Under the pieces are notes generated by a model, which saw only the letters and a program-made list of their open reading frames with translations, was not told the DNA's origin and searched no databases. Made by a program: the position numbers and the translations under genes. DNA of 23,984 nt from a virus, in IMG/VR virus record IMGVR_UViG_3300048091_000228, positions 1 to 23,984 of that record; one strand, written 5' to 3'. This document shows positions 13,018-20,205 of this stretch, piece after piece; within the stretch, counting starts at the first letter, position 1; each line of letters starts with the position of its first letter.

Positions 13018-13208
13018 CAACCCCTCTCGTGAAAACGCTGGTCGATGAGCAGCTCGACGATATCGAGCGCCGCATCGCGATACTCGGCTTCGGCCTGCCC
13101 TTCAACGAAGTCATCGGCCGCAAACGCGAGGATCTGGTCGACAGCCTCCCTCAGCGCCTGTCGGTGACCATGAAAGGCGGACGCATCGCTGTGAGGGCTC
13201 GGCCATGA
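13014..13208 (+). CDS. Small phage protein, unknown function
   Basis: A 64-aa protein starting MTTPLVKTLVDEQLDDIERR. ATG 13014 follows AAGGAG at 13001-13006 and overlaps the previous stop. The middle (LGFGLPFNEVIGRKREDLVD) and the basic end (VTMKGGRIAVRARP) show no known motif. Its stop overlaps the ATG of a micro-ORF at 13205. Confidence 0.65.
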   Translation: MTTPLVKTLVDEQLDDIERRIAILGFGLPFNEVIGRKREDLVDSLPQRLSVTMKGGRIAVRARP

Positions 13209-13330
13209 AGATCATGTTCTGGTGCCTTGCCGCTGGCCTAGTTGTGGTTCTGGCTGCCTACAGCGCGGCTCGCGATTCGTCCGGTGTCTGCCAGGTACCG
13301 CGCTCCACCACCTACAACGTGTTCCGATGA
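13205..13330 (+). CDS. Micro-ORF: 41-aa single-pass membrane protein
   Basis: Starts MKIMFWCLAAGLVVVLAAYS: one hydrophobic helix (residues about 4-19), then a short polar tail with one Cys (RDSSGVCQVPRS). Could be an inner-membrane protein or a short signal-anchor. Both ends overlap neighbouring genes as ATGA, which is the main evidence that it is translated. No family recognised. Confidence 0.6.
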   Translation: MKIMFWCLAAGLVVVLAAYSAARDSSGVCQVPRSTTYNVFR

Positions 13331-13443
13331 CCAGTCTTCAGCGGGCACGCCGCGTGCTGATCCGGCGCGGAGCGTTTCGAGTCCTCGCGATCTACACCTT
13401 CCTGATGCTGCTCAGCGCCCTCGCCGACCGCATCACCTCCTGA
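13327..13443 (+). CDS. Micro-ORF: 38-aa basic membrane protein
   Basis: A basic N-terminus (TSLQRARRVLIRRGAFR) is followed by one hydrophobic segment (VLAIYTFLMLLSALA, residues about 19-33). It begins inside the stop of the 41-aa membrane ORF (ATGA), so two tiny membrane proteins are made as a coupled pair. The positive-inside rule would place the N-terminus in the cytoplasm. Function unknown. Confidence 0.55.
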   Translation: MTSLQRARRVLIRRGAFRVLAIYTFLMLLSALADRITS

Positions 13444-13487
13444 CTGTCAACTTCAAGCGCTGCGCACGTCGCGGCAAGGATTTCGTC

Positions 13488-13817
13488 ATGCCTGAATCAA
13501 GCCACACGCCCGGGCCGTGGAAAGTGGTCGATGGGCATTACCCTGGCTTCATCAAGATCGTCGGCGCCTCTTTTGAGCCGTCGATAGTCTTGTCGGCAAC
13601 TGATCTTGACCTTGCAGACTATTGCCGTCGCACAGCTGATGCGCGGCTCATGGCTGCCGCGCCTGACCTTCTGGCCGCCGCACAAAAAACGGTAGATGCC
13701 TGGGCGAAATTCATTGCCTCTTTTGACTACGTTCCGGGCATTGGCGATCGAGCTGAGGATCTGGAGTTCCGAGAAATCTTGGAGCTCCGCGCCGCCATCA
13801 GCAAAGCCACCGAATAA
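13488..13817 (+). CDS. Conserved phage protein of the 'HTPGPW...DARLMAAAPDLL' type
   Basis: A 109-aa protein. It has the SHTPGPWKVV opening and the TADARLMAAAPDLLAAAQ core, a pattern found in a very widespread family of small phage proteins of unknown function. ATG 13488 with AAGGA 9 bp upstream; the open frame extends further but the family's usual start is here. The C-terminal helix (residues about 85-107) is acidic. Confidence 0.85.
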   Translation: MPESSHTPGPWKVVDGHYPGFIKIVGASFEPSIVLSATDLDLADYCRRTADARLMAAAPDLLAAAQKTVDAWAKFIASFDYVPGIGDRAEDLEFREILELRAAISKATE

Positions 13818-13827
13818 CCCTTCCACA

Positions 13828-13847
13828 GCGCCCCTCTCCGGTGGCGC
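13828..13847 (+). promoter_or_regulatory. Hairpin immediately before a ribosome site
   Basis: GCGCC/GGCGC (13828-13832 with 13843-13847) lies directly before GGAG and ATG 13859. It is one of several hairpin-SD modules in the window. Confidence 0.45.
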
Positions 13848-13858
13848 GGAGAACAGTC

Positions 13859-14596
13859 ATGTCCGATAAAAACATGAAGATTTGGACTCTGGTCGAGAAG
13901 ACAGACACCCGGTTCACCAAAAAAGCCAAAGTCAACGGCCAGGACATCACCAGCCTGAGCGGCACCGCGATGGTGATGAAGGCCACCGAGCTGTTCGGCC
14001 CGGTCGGCATCGGTTGGGGCTGGAAGATCATCGAAGAGCGCTTCGATGAGGGCCACGAAATTTACATCGGTGAGGGCGACAAACGCTCCTGCATCGGTCG
14101 CGAAATCGGTCACACACTCAAAATCGCCCTCTGGTTTACCCAAGACGGTCAGCGCGGCGAGATCGAGCAATACGGCTGCACCCGGTACCAGTACAAGACC
14201 AGCTACGGCATGACCACCGACGGCGAGGCGCCGAAGAAGTCGCTGACTGACGCAATCAAAAAAGCACTTTCCATGCTCGGGTTCAGCGCGGACGTGTTCC
14301 TCGGTCTTTTCGATGACGAAGGCTATGTGCAACAACTCAAGGAAGAAGAGGCAATTACTAACGCAGACGACAAGGATGCGGAAATCAAGCGCCAGAAAGA
14401 GGCGCGCATCGCCTGGTTGGAGTCGGCCGTCGAAACAATTGGCAAGGCCGTGAAGCTCCATGAGCTGAACCTGCTCAACGTTCAGTATGTCCGCGAAGCA
14501 ACTCGCCGAAACGAGGTTTCTTTTATCAAGCGCATCGCCAAGGCATTCGAAGAACGAAAGGCACAACTCGAATCACCTAAAGAGGACGCAGCATGA
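13859..14596 (+). CDS. Candidate single-strand annealing protein (Rad52/Sak-like)
   Basis: A 245-aa protein. The N-terminal 155 residues contain LFGPVGIGWGWKIIEERFDE, a beta-rich middle, and KKSLTDAIKKALSMLGFSAD followed by VFLGLFDD (about 127-153). An aromatic-Gly block near the start of the beta sheet and a late 'T-AIKKAL--LG' helix are the pattern of Rad52-superfamily (Sak-type) phage annealing proteins, which coat ssDNA and anneal complementary strands in phage recombination. The C-terminal 90 residues are a charged helix. The next gene overlaps by 4 bp. Early-operon position fits lambda bet; no partner exonuclease is visible. The assignment is from motif memory, so moderate. Confidence 0.6.
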   Translation: MSDKNMKIWTLVEKTDTRFTKKAKVNGQDITSLSGTAMVMKATELFGPVGIGWGWKIIEERFDEGHEIYIGEGDKRSCIGREIGHTLKIALWFTQDGQRGEIEQYGCTRYQYKTSYGMTTDGEAPKKSLTDAIKKALSMLGFSADVFLGLFDDEGYVQQLKEEEAITNADDKDAEIKRQKEARIAWLESAVETIGKAVKLHELNLLNVQYVREATRRNEVSFIKRIAKAFEERKAQLESPKEDAA

Positions 14597-15156
14597 CCCA
14601 GCTCTACGCACTGACCGGCAAGCTTGCCGAACTTCAGGGAATGGCAGACACCGACGACGAGGGCCTGAAAGAGGCCCTGCAGCACGCAATGGACGAGATC
14701 CAAGGCGAGTTTGAGGTGAAGGCCGACAATATCGTCATGCTGCGCCGCAACATCGAGAGCGACGTAACGGCCATCGATACTGAGATTGAGCGCCTGAAAG
14801 AGCTCAAGCGCATCAAGTCCAACAGCGTTTCGCAGATCAGCGACTACCTGCGTCGGAACATGGAAGCCGCCAACCTCAAGTCGATCAAGCGCCCGCTGTT
14901 CACCATCACCCTGGCCTTGGGCAAGGAGAAGGTCATCGTCGATAACGAAGACGCGGTGCCGGACGAATTCACGGCGGTGAGCACCTGCATTACCCCTGAC
15001 AAGAACGCGATCGCCGCCAAGCTCAAGGAAATTCGTGAGCACAACGAATCTGTGCGCAAGCGCATGGCCGCCGGCGAAGACGCAGAACACGAACTGATCG
15101 AAGAGCCGGCCTACGCGCACTTGGAGCGCGGCGACAGCTCGATCCGGATCAAGTGA
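14593..15156 (+). CDS. Siphovirus Gp157-family protein
   Basis: A 187-aa protein matching the Gp157 pattern through its length: LYALTGKLAELQGM start, FEVKADNIVMLRRNIESDVT followed by AIDTEIERLKELKRIKSNSV (coiled coil, about 38-78), SDYLRRNMEAANLKSIKRPL (about 83-102), FTITLALG, then the PDEFTAVSTCITPDKNAIAA block and an SSIRIK end. Gp157 of Streptococcus thermophilus phages was linked to phage resistance of the host when overexpressed; here it pairs with the annealing-protein candidate (4-bp overlap), and this family commonly neighbours ssDNA-annealing genes, so a DNA-metabolism role is likely. Confidence 0.88.
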   Translation: MTQLYALTGKLAELQGMADTDDEGLKEALQHAMDEIQGEFEVKADNIVMLRRNIESDVTAIDTEIERLKELKRIKSNSVSQISDYLRRNMEAANLKSIKRPLFTITLALGKEKVIVDNEDAVPDEFTAVSTCITPDKNAIAAKLKEIREHNESVRKRMAAGEDAEHELIEEPAYAHLERGDSSIRIK

Positions 15157-15163
15157 GGTCAGC

Positions 15164-15406
15164 ATGATCAGCAACCACCTCAACCTCGTTGAGCAGCACC
15201 GGACAGATGCCGAATCGATCTCTGAACGAATCGCGCAATACCTGGCCGCCGGCGGGCGGATCGATCAACTGAAAAGCCCGCCGCGCAATCCGCTGCCACC
15301 GCCCCGCTCGAAGAAAATAGACCCTGAAACGGTCCTCAAGCGGCGCCCGAAGCCGATATCGGCCGCTGACCGCAAGGCTCTGCGAAAAATGGCGGACTCG
15401 ATATGA
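15164..15406 (+). CDS. Small basic phage protein, unknown function
   Basis: An 80-aa protein: an N-terminal helix (LVEQHRTDAESISERIAQYL), AAGGRIDQL, then a Pro/Arg-rich linker (SPPRNPLPPPRSKKIDPETV) and a basic C-terminal helix (ADRKALRKMADSI). The helix followed by an 'AAGGRI--L' turn resembles the start of small phage DNA-binding or transcriptional regulator proteins, but I cannot name a family. GTGAGG precedes ATG 15164; its stop overlaps the next ATG. Confidence 0.7.
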   Translation: MISNHLNLVEQHRTDAESISERIAQYLAAGGRIDQLKSPPRNPLPPPRSKKIDPETVLKRRPKPISAADRKALRKMADSI

Positions 15407-15867
15407 AGTCGAAACGCAAACCCAACAACGGTTTCGCTCGGGCTGAACGCAGTTGCCGGGCGCTGCTTCGCACCAACCACGTCGCGGTGGTGAACATCGA
15501 CCCCAGTGGCAGCCAGATCATGGCGAACTGGAAGAGCTGCAAGCAGATCCGCAGTCTGGCGATTGCCAACGCGATCTTCGACTTCTCCTACCGCTGGACG
15601 ATCTGCATCGCCGCCATGTGTCGAGATGAGCGCGGCGCCGAGTACATCAAGTCGGTGGAGATCTCGCCCGAGGGCATCTACAAGGTCGAGCGCCTCACCG
15701 ATGCCATCGAGCATTACTACCTGGAGCTGCGCAACAGCGCAAACCCGACCCATCTGGTCGCGTCAGGCTGGATTGCCATTCCGGACGAAATCTCGCTGGA
15801 TGAAGCCGAAGCCGCGAAGCTGTTCTACGCCGCCGGCGCTTGGCATCAGGTGAAGGTCGCAGCGTGA
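15403..15867 (+). CDS. Phage early protein, unknown function
   Basis: A 154-aa protein. Basic N-terminus (KSKRKPNNGFARAERSCRAL), then NHVAVVNIDPSGSQIMANWK, an aromatic stretch around FDFSYRWTICIAAMCRDE and an acidic helical C-terminus (DEISLDEAEAAKLFYAAGAW). Codon use matches its neighbours. It is coupled to the gene before it by ATGA overlap. I have seen similar proteins in Pseudomonas prophages, but without a known role. Confidence 0.7.
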   Translation: MKSKRKPNNGFARAERSCRALLRTNHVAVVNIDPSGSQIMANWKSCKQIRSLAIANAIFDFSYRWTICIAAMCRDERGAEYIKSVEISPEGIYKVERLTDAIEHYYLELRNSANPTHLVASGWIAIPDEISLDEAEAAKLFYAAGAWHQVKVAA

Positions 15868-15942
15868 GACGTTCCAGACCCCAACAACGCAAACGACAGA
15901 CCTGGCTGGACTTGCCGGCCAGCGGAATTGAAGAGGTAGGCC

Positions 15943-16305
15943 ATGGCCGAGGAAAAGGAACTGACGGAGGAAGCCAAGAAGCAGCGCAAGAAGCGCGAGA
16001 AAGCAGCAGCAAAGGACGCTGCATTGGGCGTCGAGAAGTTTACGGTTGAGGTCGCGGGTGTGTTCAAGCCTGACCTCAAGCGAGTGATGGCCGCGCACGG
16101 CATCAACAACCAGCAGGAGGTTTACCAACTGCTGCTGATGAACCTGATCGCCGGCGACTTCGAAACCCAGGCCAAGATGCTGCAATGTGTCACGACACCT
16201 TTTCTGATTACTGAAAAGGTGTCGCTAGAATTTAGGAATGAAAGCCTCGCCGAGCTAGCGCGCTACCCTGGCGATGAAGTCTTCAACCCTACTCAGATTA
16301 TGTAA
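15943..16305 (+). CDS. Phage early protein with basic N-terminus, unknown function
   Basis: A 120-aa protein. Residues 1-28 are Lys/Glu-rich and disordered (EELTEEAKK-type charge pattern, then KKREKAAAKDAALG). The core (FTVEVAGVFKPDLKRVMAAH, then GINNQQEVYQLLLMNLIAGD) has the strand-helix-helix look of a ribbon-helix-helix DNA-binding protein, which is inference. GAAGAGGTA precedes ATG 15943. The final codons overlap the convergent 71-aa gene by 8 bp, so its original C-terminus may have been changed when that reversed gene arrived. Confidence 0.72.
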   Translation: MAEEKELTEEAKKQRKKREKAAAKDAALGVEKFTVEVAGVFKPDLKRVMAAHGINNQQEVYQLLLMNLIAGDFETQAKMLQCVTTPFLITEKVSLEFRNESLAELARYPGDEVFNPTQIM

Positions 16306-16513
16306 GATCGAATGTTACGCTTGATTTGCCTGCCCTAGCGATAGATACCAGGCTATCAGTCGATTTATTCCCTTCCTTAACCGTAACATGGGCTCCGCTC
16401 TGAACCGCGGCACGCACGATTGAGATAACACTGTCCGTCGAGTGCTGCTCGCCGATGATTACATTGCCGCCTGCCCTAACGATTGAAATCACGCTATCAG
16501 TCGATTTTGCCAT
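16298..16513 (-). CDS. 71-aa protein made of three repeats (STDSxxSIxRA)
   Basis: Three copies of an 11-residue motif: STDSVISIVRA (residues 4-14), STDSVISIVRA (25-35) and STDSLVSIARA (51-61), separated by short strands such as GGNVIIGEQH and VQSGAHVTVKEGNK and ended by GKSSVTFDLT. An alternating helix/strand solenoid is the likely fold. It has a very good start: AAGGAG six bases before ATG 16513. It is reversed relative to the operon and overlaps the convergent 15943 gene. A hairpin (16529-16543) precedes its ribosome site. I recognise such proteins as occurring in pseudomonads but know no function. Confidence 0.75.
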   Translation of the reverse strand: MAKSTDSVISIVRAGGNVIIGEQHSTDSVISIVRAAVQSGAHVTVKEGNKSTDSLVSIARAGKSSVTFDLT

Positions 16514-16526
16514 TTGCTTCTCCTTG

Positions 16527-16543
16527 ATCCGGCTCCATGCCGG
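16527..16543 (-). repeat. Hairpin repeat, copy 1, before the 71-aa gene
   Basis: ATCCGGCTCCATGCCGG on the plus strand. The hairpin CCGGC/GCCGG is read on the minus strand just before AAGGAG and ATG 16513. It differs by one base from the copy at 17169-17185. Confidence 0.6.
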
Positions 16544-16649
16544 TCACCCGTAATACCCCAACCCAAACCAAAATGCCACCACCGGTCACGGAGGGCGGCG
16601 CTGATGCGATCAGGCCGCAATGACCAAATGCTGGAGTTTGCGTCAAATT

Positions 16650-17156
16650 TTAATGAATATGTGCTCGAAGAGCCTTCAAATTGAACGACGAAGCATAGAT
16701 AAGGTTACTTGCTTCCTTGATAAGGGCATGTGCCTTTTTTGCAGATTCTTGATCCATTAAGCCATGGCATAAGCTTTCTTTTTGCAGGGCTACCTCTAAG
16801 GTTGATCTCACCTTGAGAACCTCATTAAGGACTTTTTCATTGGGAAGCGTCAGTAAATTGATCGACATAAATGATGCAAGACTGTTTTCAACGTAAGCAA
16901 CATCCTCAGCACTTCTTGAGTTCGGAGAGACTTTTGCATGTAGGCGTTCAACTGCGAGAGCTGCGCTGTCTGCCATTGCAATGAGTCCCGAGATCACAAC
17001 TCTTTCATGCTCCTTTCTGTCTTTTTTTGCTCTTCTTGATTCCCCGCTTGCGAGATAAATGGCAACGAGTATTGCTGCTACCGAGCCTACCGCCTGCACC
17101 CAAGAAGCCAGGCCCGGGTGATGCTCGATCCAATAAGAAACGCATTCCCAATCCAT
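16650..17156 (-). CDS. Single-pass membrane protein, moron candidate
   Basis: A 168-aa protein. The N-terminal helix SWVQAVGSVAAILVAIYLAS (residues 18-37) is a membrane segment. It is followed by a strongly basic stretch (GESRRAKKDRKEHERVVISG) and a long helical cytoplasmic domain. I chose ATG 17156 (MDWECVSYW), with AGAGGG upstream; an ATG at 17180 would start inside the hairpin repeat. The gene is more AT-rich than the surrounding operon, points against it and is flanked by two near-identical hairpin repeats, all signs of a separately acquired moron. The one-TM plus helical-domain plan occurs in small phage exclusion proteins, but no specific family is recognised. Confidence 0.75.
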   Translation of the reverse strand: MDWECVSYWIEHHPGLASWVQAVGSVAAILVAIYLASGESRRAKKDRKEHERVVISGLIAMADSAALAVERLHAKVSPNSRSAEDVAYVENSLASFMSINLLTLPNEKVLNEVLKVRSTLEVALQKESLCHGLMDQESAKKAHALIKEASNLIYASSFNLKALRAHIH

Positions 17157-17168
17157 TACCTGCCCTCT

Positions 17169-17185
17169 ATCCGGCCCCATGCCGG
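17169..17185 (-). repeat. Hairpin repeat, copy 2, before the single-pass membrane gene
   Basis: ATCCGGCCCCATGCCGG on the plus strand, a 16/17 match to the copy at 16527-16543. On the minus strand it precedes AGAGGG and ATG 17156. Confidence 0.6.
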
Positions 17186-17224
17186 GCCGAACACAAATAC
17201 CGCAACGGCGGGCAATGCGCCAGC

Positions 17225-17413
17225 TCAGACGAACGCCGGCGCTTCAACCAGCCGATGCTTCGACTCCATGTAGCTGGCCAGGTCGATCACCTCCCGAAGG
17301 AACACGACCACCTCAAGCTTCACCGCGTCGTCCGGCAGCCCTATCCGTTTCAGCATTGCCTTGGCGTCCTCTTCGATCGCCGCCAGCGCATCTACATCGC
17401 TCTGCAACCTCAT
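17225..17413 (-). CDS. Small acidic helical protein, unknown function
   Basis: A 62-aa protein starting MRLQSDVDALAAIEEDAKAM. ATG 17413 has an excellent AGGAGG ribosome site; an upstream in-frame ATG (17455) lacks one. Predicted all-helical (KLEVVVFLREVIDLASYMES). It is reversed relative to the operon and reads towards the single-pass membrane gene, so the three minus-strand genes may form one short transcript. Its base composition is like the phage, not AT-rich. Confidence 0.65.
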   Translation of the reverse strand: MRLQSDVDALAAIEEDAKAMLKRIGLPDDAVKLEVVVFLREVIDLASYMESKHRLVEAPAFV

Positions 17414-17489
17414 GTCGGCCTCCTGCCAGTGTGAGTTCAGAGATACATACCCCACTTCTACGAATCACGCCAGCCGGCGAGGATCCCCT

Positions 17490-18644
17490 ATGCCACCTAC
17501 TCACCAGATACTGGTCGGCGACTGCTTGGATCTGTTGCGGCAGATGCCAGACAGCAGCGTCGATAGCGTTGTTACTGACCCGCCGTACGGCCTAGCCTTC
17601 ATGGGAAAAAAATGGGACTACGACGTGCCGGCGACTGAGGTCTGGGCCGAATGTCTGCGAGTACTCAAGCCGGGCGGCCACCTCCTGGCTTTCGCCGGCA
17701 CTCGCACTCAGCACCGCATGGCTGTCCGAATCGAGGATGCCGGATTCGAGATCCGCGACATGATTGCCTGGGTGTATGGCTCAGGCTTCCCGAAGTCGCA
17801 CAATCTGGGCGGGTCGCACGAAGGCTGGGGCACAGCATTGAAGCCGGCGCTTGAGCCAATCACTGTCGCTCGGAAACCATTTTCCAGCACGGTCGCAGCC
17901 AACGTCATAGCGCACGGAACCGGCGCCCTGAATATCGATCGTTGCCGGGTAACAACCGGAGACGACACGGCCCGGATCAGCAACGGAGCAATCAAGGGCG
18001 GCAACTTCGCCGCAGGCGGATCTGCGCCCGGCCCGATCGCCGGCGGACATTCAGCTGGACGATGGCCAGCCAATCTGATTCACGACGGCAGCGCCGATGT
18101 CGTCGCGCTGTTTCCCGCTTCGGCGGGCGCCTCTGCGCCTGTGACCGGCAATGAACCCACGGCCAACGGATTCAGCGGGGCGGTCAAGTACAGCGGCATG
18201 CGCGAACGGGTGGCCGGAGCTTTCCACGCCGACAGCGGGAGCGCGGCGCGGTTCTTCTACTGCGCCAAGACCAGTCGCAAAGATCGCAACGAGGGTCTTC
18301 TCAGCTCGAATGCTCCCGCTGTCGCCAAGGACGCAACAATGCGCGACTGCGAGACAGCCGAATGGAGTACTCGAAACGGCAACAGCCATCCCACGGTGAA
18401 GCCGACTGACCTGATGGCCTACCTGCTGCGCCTGGTGACACCGGCCGGCGGAGTTGCTCTCGATCCATTCATGGGCAGCGGCAGCACCGGCAAGGCCGCC
18501 ATGCGCGAAGGCTTTCAGTTCATCGGCTGCGAGATCGACGAGCAGTACGCGGCGATCGCCCGATCGCGAATTGAGCACGAAATCAACCGCCAGCAAGAAC
18601 AGCAAGCCGAATCTGACCAGCTCGACCTTTTCGGCACCGCCTGA
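17490..18644 (+). CDS. Solitary DNA adenine methyltransferase, beta-class
   Basis: A 384-aa protein with motif IV TDPPYGL (Asp30-Tyr33), the catalytic motif of N6-adenine methyltransferases, followed by VLKPGGHLLAF (motif VI-like). Near the C-terminus lies LDPFMGSGSTG (motif I, AdoMet binding, from about 324). Motif IV before motif I defines the beta class; the specificity region lies between, about residues 110-290. The last residues include QLDLF (377-381), which fits the bacterial sliding-clamp binding consensus. No partner restriction gene is seen, so it probably protects phage DNA or alters regulation. The start is ATG 17490 after a GAGG site shared with the next methyltransferase. Confidence 0.92.
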   Translation: MPPTHQILVGDCLDLLRQMPDSSVDSVVTDPPYGLAFMGKKWDYDVPATEVWAECLRVLKPGGHLLAFAGTRTQHRMAVRIEDAGFEIRDMIAWVYGSGFPKSHNLGGSHEGWGTALKPALEPITVARKPFSSTVAANVIAHGTGALNIDRCRVTTGDDTARISNGAIKGGNFAAGGSAPGPIAGGHSAGRWPANLIHDGSADVVALFPASAGASAPVTGNEPTANGFSGAVKYSGMRERVAGAFHADSGSAARFFYCAKTSRKDRNEGLLSSNAPAVAKDATMRDCETAEWSTRNGNSHPTVKPTDLMAYLLRLVTPAGGVALDPFMGSGSTGKAAMREGFQFIGCEIDEQYAAIARSRIEHEINRQQEQQAESDQLDLFGTA

Positions 18645-18697
18645 CCCATCCACACCACTCCTAAATGAAACGCTGAATTTACCGGCGAGGATCCTCT

Positions 18698-18928
18698 ATG
18701 TCCGCACAACAGAAGAAACATCCCTTCGATTTCAAAACTCAGTACGGACTCGGCTTCAGCGCTCAGGACGATGAGATCGTTGTCGACTTCTTCTGCGGTG
18801 GCGGCGGCGCCGATACCGGTCTGGAGATGGGGCTTGGCCGCGCAGTAAACGTCGCGAAGAACCCCAGCCCCCCTATGCGATCAGTACCGCACACCGAAAT
18901 TACCCTAAATAACAATGATCAAATATAG
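18698..18928 (+). pseudogene. Truncated C5-cytosine DNA methyltransferase
   Basis: A 76-aa remnant. Residues about 25-52 are motif I of C5-cytosine methyltransferases: EIVVDFFCGGGGADTGLEMG, then LGRAVNVAKN. After about residue 56 similarity stops and the sequence becomes an unrelated AT-rich tail ending in a stop. The catalytic PC motif and everything after are absent; normal enzymes exceed 300 aa. The break coincides with the AT-rich block carrying the 18938-19447 gene, so that block replaced the rest of the gene. The start keeps the GAGGATCC(T)CTATG context used by the adenine methyltransferase, so the stub may still be translated. Confidence 0.75.
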
Positions 18929-18937
18929 ATTATGAAG

Positions 18938-19447
18938 TTACTCTTCTTTTTTATTTTCATCTGTGCTAACTGCCTTTAATGGCTCAAACCAAATCGAATT
19001 CCTTGCAGATGGATTTTTTAAAAACATCCGGAGATTAATTGATTCAATTACCAAATTCAAAATAACAGTAAAAAGTATAAGCCAAGAAATAAATGAAACT
19101 TTTAAATCGAAAACCCAAACCGTGGCAATGATTGTATACATATTCAACGCATTACCTACACCATGCCTGAGATACCAATCAGTCGGGGTTCCCCAGAGGT
19201 ATCGCTTATCTGGCATCTTCGCAGCAACGACCTGCGCAAAAAATGCAGTAAAGACGATAGGAAATACAAACGTAGGGGATGAGATCGCGATCGCCAAGAC
19301 GATCAACTTAGAAAAATCAATGGAAAGAAAAGTCCCTGACTCATACTGATAAAAGATTAAGAATCCGGGCGCAATAAATGAAAAAAAGAAAATCGCAAGA
19401 TTCGTAGACAATGACACATCCAGCTTCTTCAGATCACCAACTTCCAT
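18938..19447 (-). CDS. Four-TM membrane protein, moron candidate
   Basis: A 169-aa protein with about four hydrophobic helices: residues about 16-34 (LAIFFFSFIAPGFLIFYQY), 45-72 (including VLAIAISSPTFVFPIVFTAF), 98-114 and 117-138 (FISWLILFTVILNLVIES), and an acidic cytoplasmic tail (TDENKKEE). AGGAGAGG lies 6 bp before ATG 19447. The gene and its flanks are far more AT-rich than the phage and reversed to the operon. It was probably acquired recently as an independent unit. An inner-membrane exclusion or conversion function is possible; I recognise no family. Confidence 0.78.
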   Translation of the reverse strand: MEVGDLKKLDVSLSTNLAIFFFSFIAPGFLIFYQYESGTFLSIDFSKLIVLAIAISSPTFVFPIVFTAFFAQVVAAKMPDKRYLWGTPTDWYLRHGVGNALNMYTIIATVWVFDLKVSFISWLILFTVILNLVIESINLRMFLKNPSARNSIWFEPLKAVSTDENKKEE

Positions 19448-19593
19448 TTAGAACCTCTCCTACAGATCAATTAAAACTGCAAATAAGACAGCAGGTGAAC
19501 TAGATAGCCTACTATCGGATGGGATTTAAGATGCAAAACGTGACAATTTAACTCAAATCACACCGCAAAATGAACCCTCCCCCTTCAAAGTCA

Positions 19594-19607
19594 GCCGCTA
19601 TAGCGGC
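19594..19607 (+). promoter_or_regulatory. Hairpin before the ribosome site of the HNH/AP2 gene
   Basis: GCCGC-TATA-GCGGC, directly followed by AAAGGA and the start of the HNH/AP2 gene. Member of the recurring hairpin-SD module. Confidence 0.5.
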
Positions 19608-19624
19608 AAAGGATGAGTGCGCCC

Positions 19625-20128
19625 ATGAAAACGCGCCAACTCACGCACGCACGCCTGCTGGAAAAAGTGGTGTACGACCCCGACACAGGAAAATTCACGC
19701 ATCTGGGACGGCGCCGGCCGAAGGTCGGGCAGTTCGACAAAGACGGATACGTGAAAATCTCGATTGATGGGATCAAGCATCAAGCCCACCGACTGGCGTG
19801 GCTTTACATGACCGGCAGCTATCCGCCGGCAGACATGCACGTCGACCACCGAAACGCTGTGCGCGACGACAACCGATGGCAGAACTTGCGCCTTGCGACA
19901 TACGCAGAGAACCAAGCGTATCGCCTTGCCTCCGTACCTGATGGTCCCGGACGAGGTGCAAGTGGTGTTCGAGGCGTGTATTGGGACGGCAGGAAAGAAC
20001 GATGGTTCGTCCAGGTCAGAGCGAACAAGAAAGTCCACTGCGGCGGCTATCACGTCGACGTCGCGTCGGCGGCAATCGAAGCGGCTGCGCTGAGAAATCA
20101 AATCCAAAACGATAGGGCCGCACCATGA
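19625..20128 (+). CDS. HNH endonuclease with AP2 DNA-binding domain
   Basis: A 167-aa protein of the phage HNH homing-type family. N-terminal region LLEKVVYDPDTGKFTHLGRR, then the HNH core MHVDHRNAVRDDNRWQNLRL (residues 71-90; His72/His75, Asn83, Asn87), then an AP2-like DNA-binding domain SGVRGVYWDGRKERWFVQVR (113-132) to about 157. Such genes are selfish homing nucleases or act in phage DNA processing. ATG 19625 and ATG 19613 are both possible (AAAGGA lies nearer 19613); I prefer 19625 for spacing. It is the first gene after the AT-rich island and starts a new chain of coupled genes. Confidence 0.85.
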   Translation: MKTRQLTHARLLEKVVYDPDTGKFTHLGRRRPKVGQFDKDGYVKISIDGIKHQAHRLAWLYMTGSYPPADMHVDHRNAVRDDNRWQNLRLATYAENQAYRLASVPDGPGRGASGVRGVYWDGRKERWFVQVRANKKVHCGGYHVDVASAAIEAAALRNQIQNDRAAP

Positions 20129-20205
20129 TCACCAAGTGCGCACTCGGCTGCACCCTCTTCTTCTGGCTTCCATTGGTACTGACCATAAAGGCGGTGATCG
20201 GATGA
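20125..20205 (+). CDS. Micro-ORF: 26-aa membrane peptide
   Basis: Residues about 5-22 are a single hydrophobic helix (CALGCTLFFWLPLVLTIK). It overlaps the HNH gene before it and the gene after it by 4 bp each (ATGA on both sides), the only evidence for translation. Function unknown. Confidence 0.5.
   Translation: MITKCALGCTLFFWLPLVLTIKAVIG

Noticed and set aside
13727-14566. Long minus-strand frame antisense to the annealing-protein candidate
   Set aside because: Long antisense frames are expected in GC-rich coding DNA; no ribosome site and no domain.
15864-16049. GTG-started 61-codon frame overlapping the stop of the 15403 gene
   Set aside because: It overlaps the well-supported 15943 gene by more than 100 bp, and the overlapping part is low-complexity. 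Only the GTGA overlap speaks for it.
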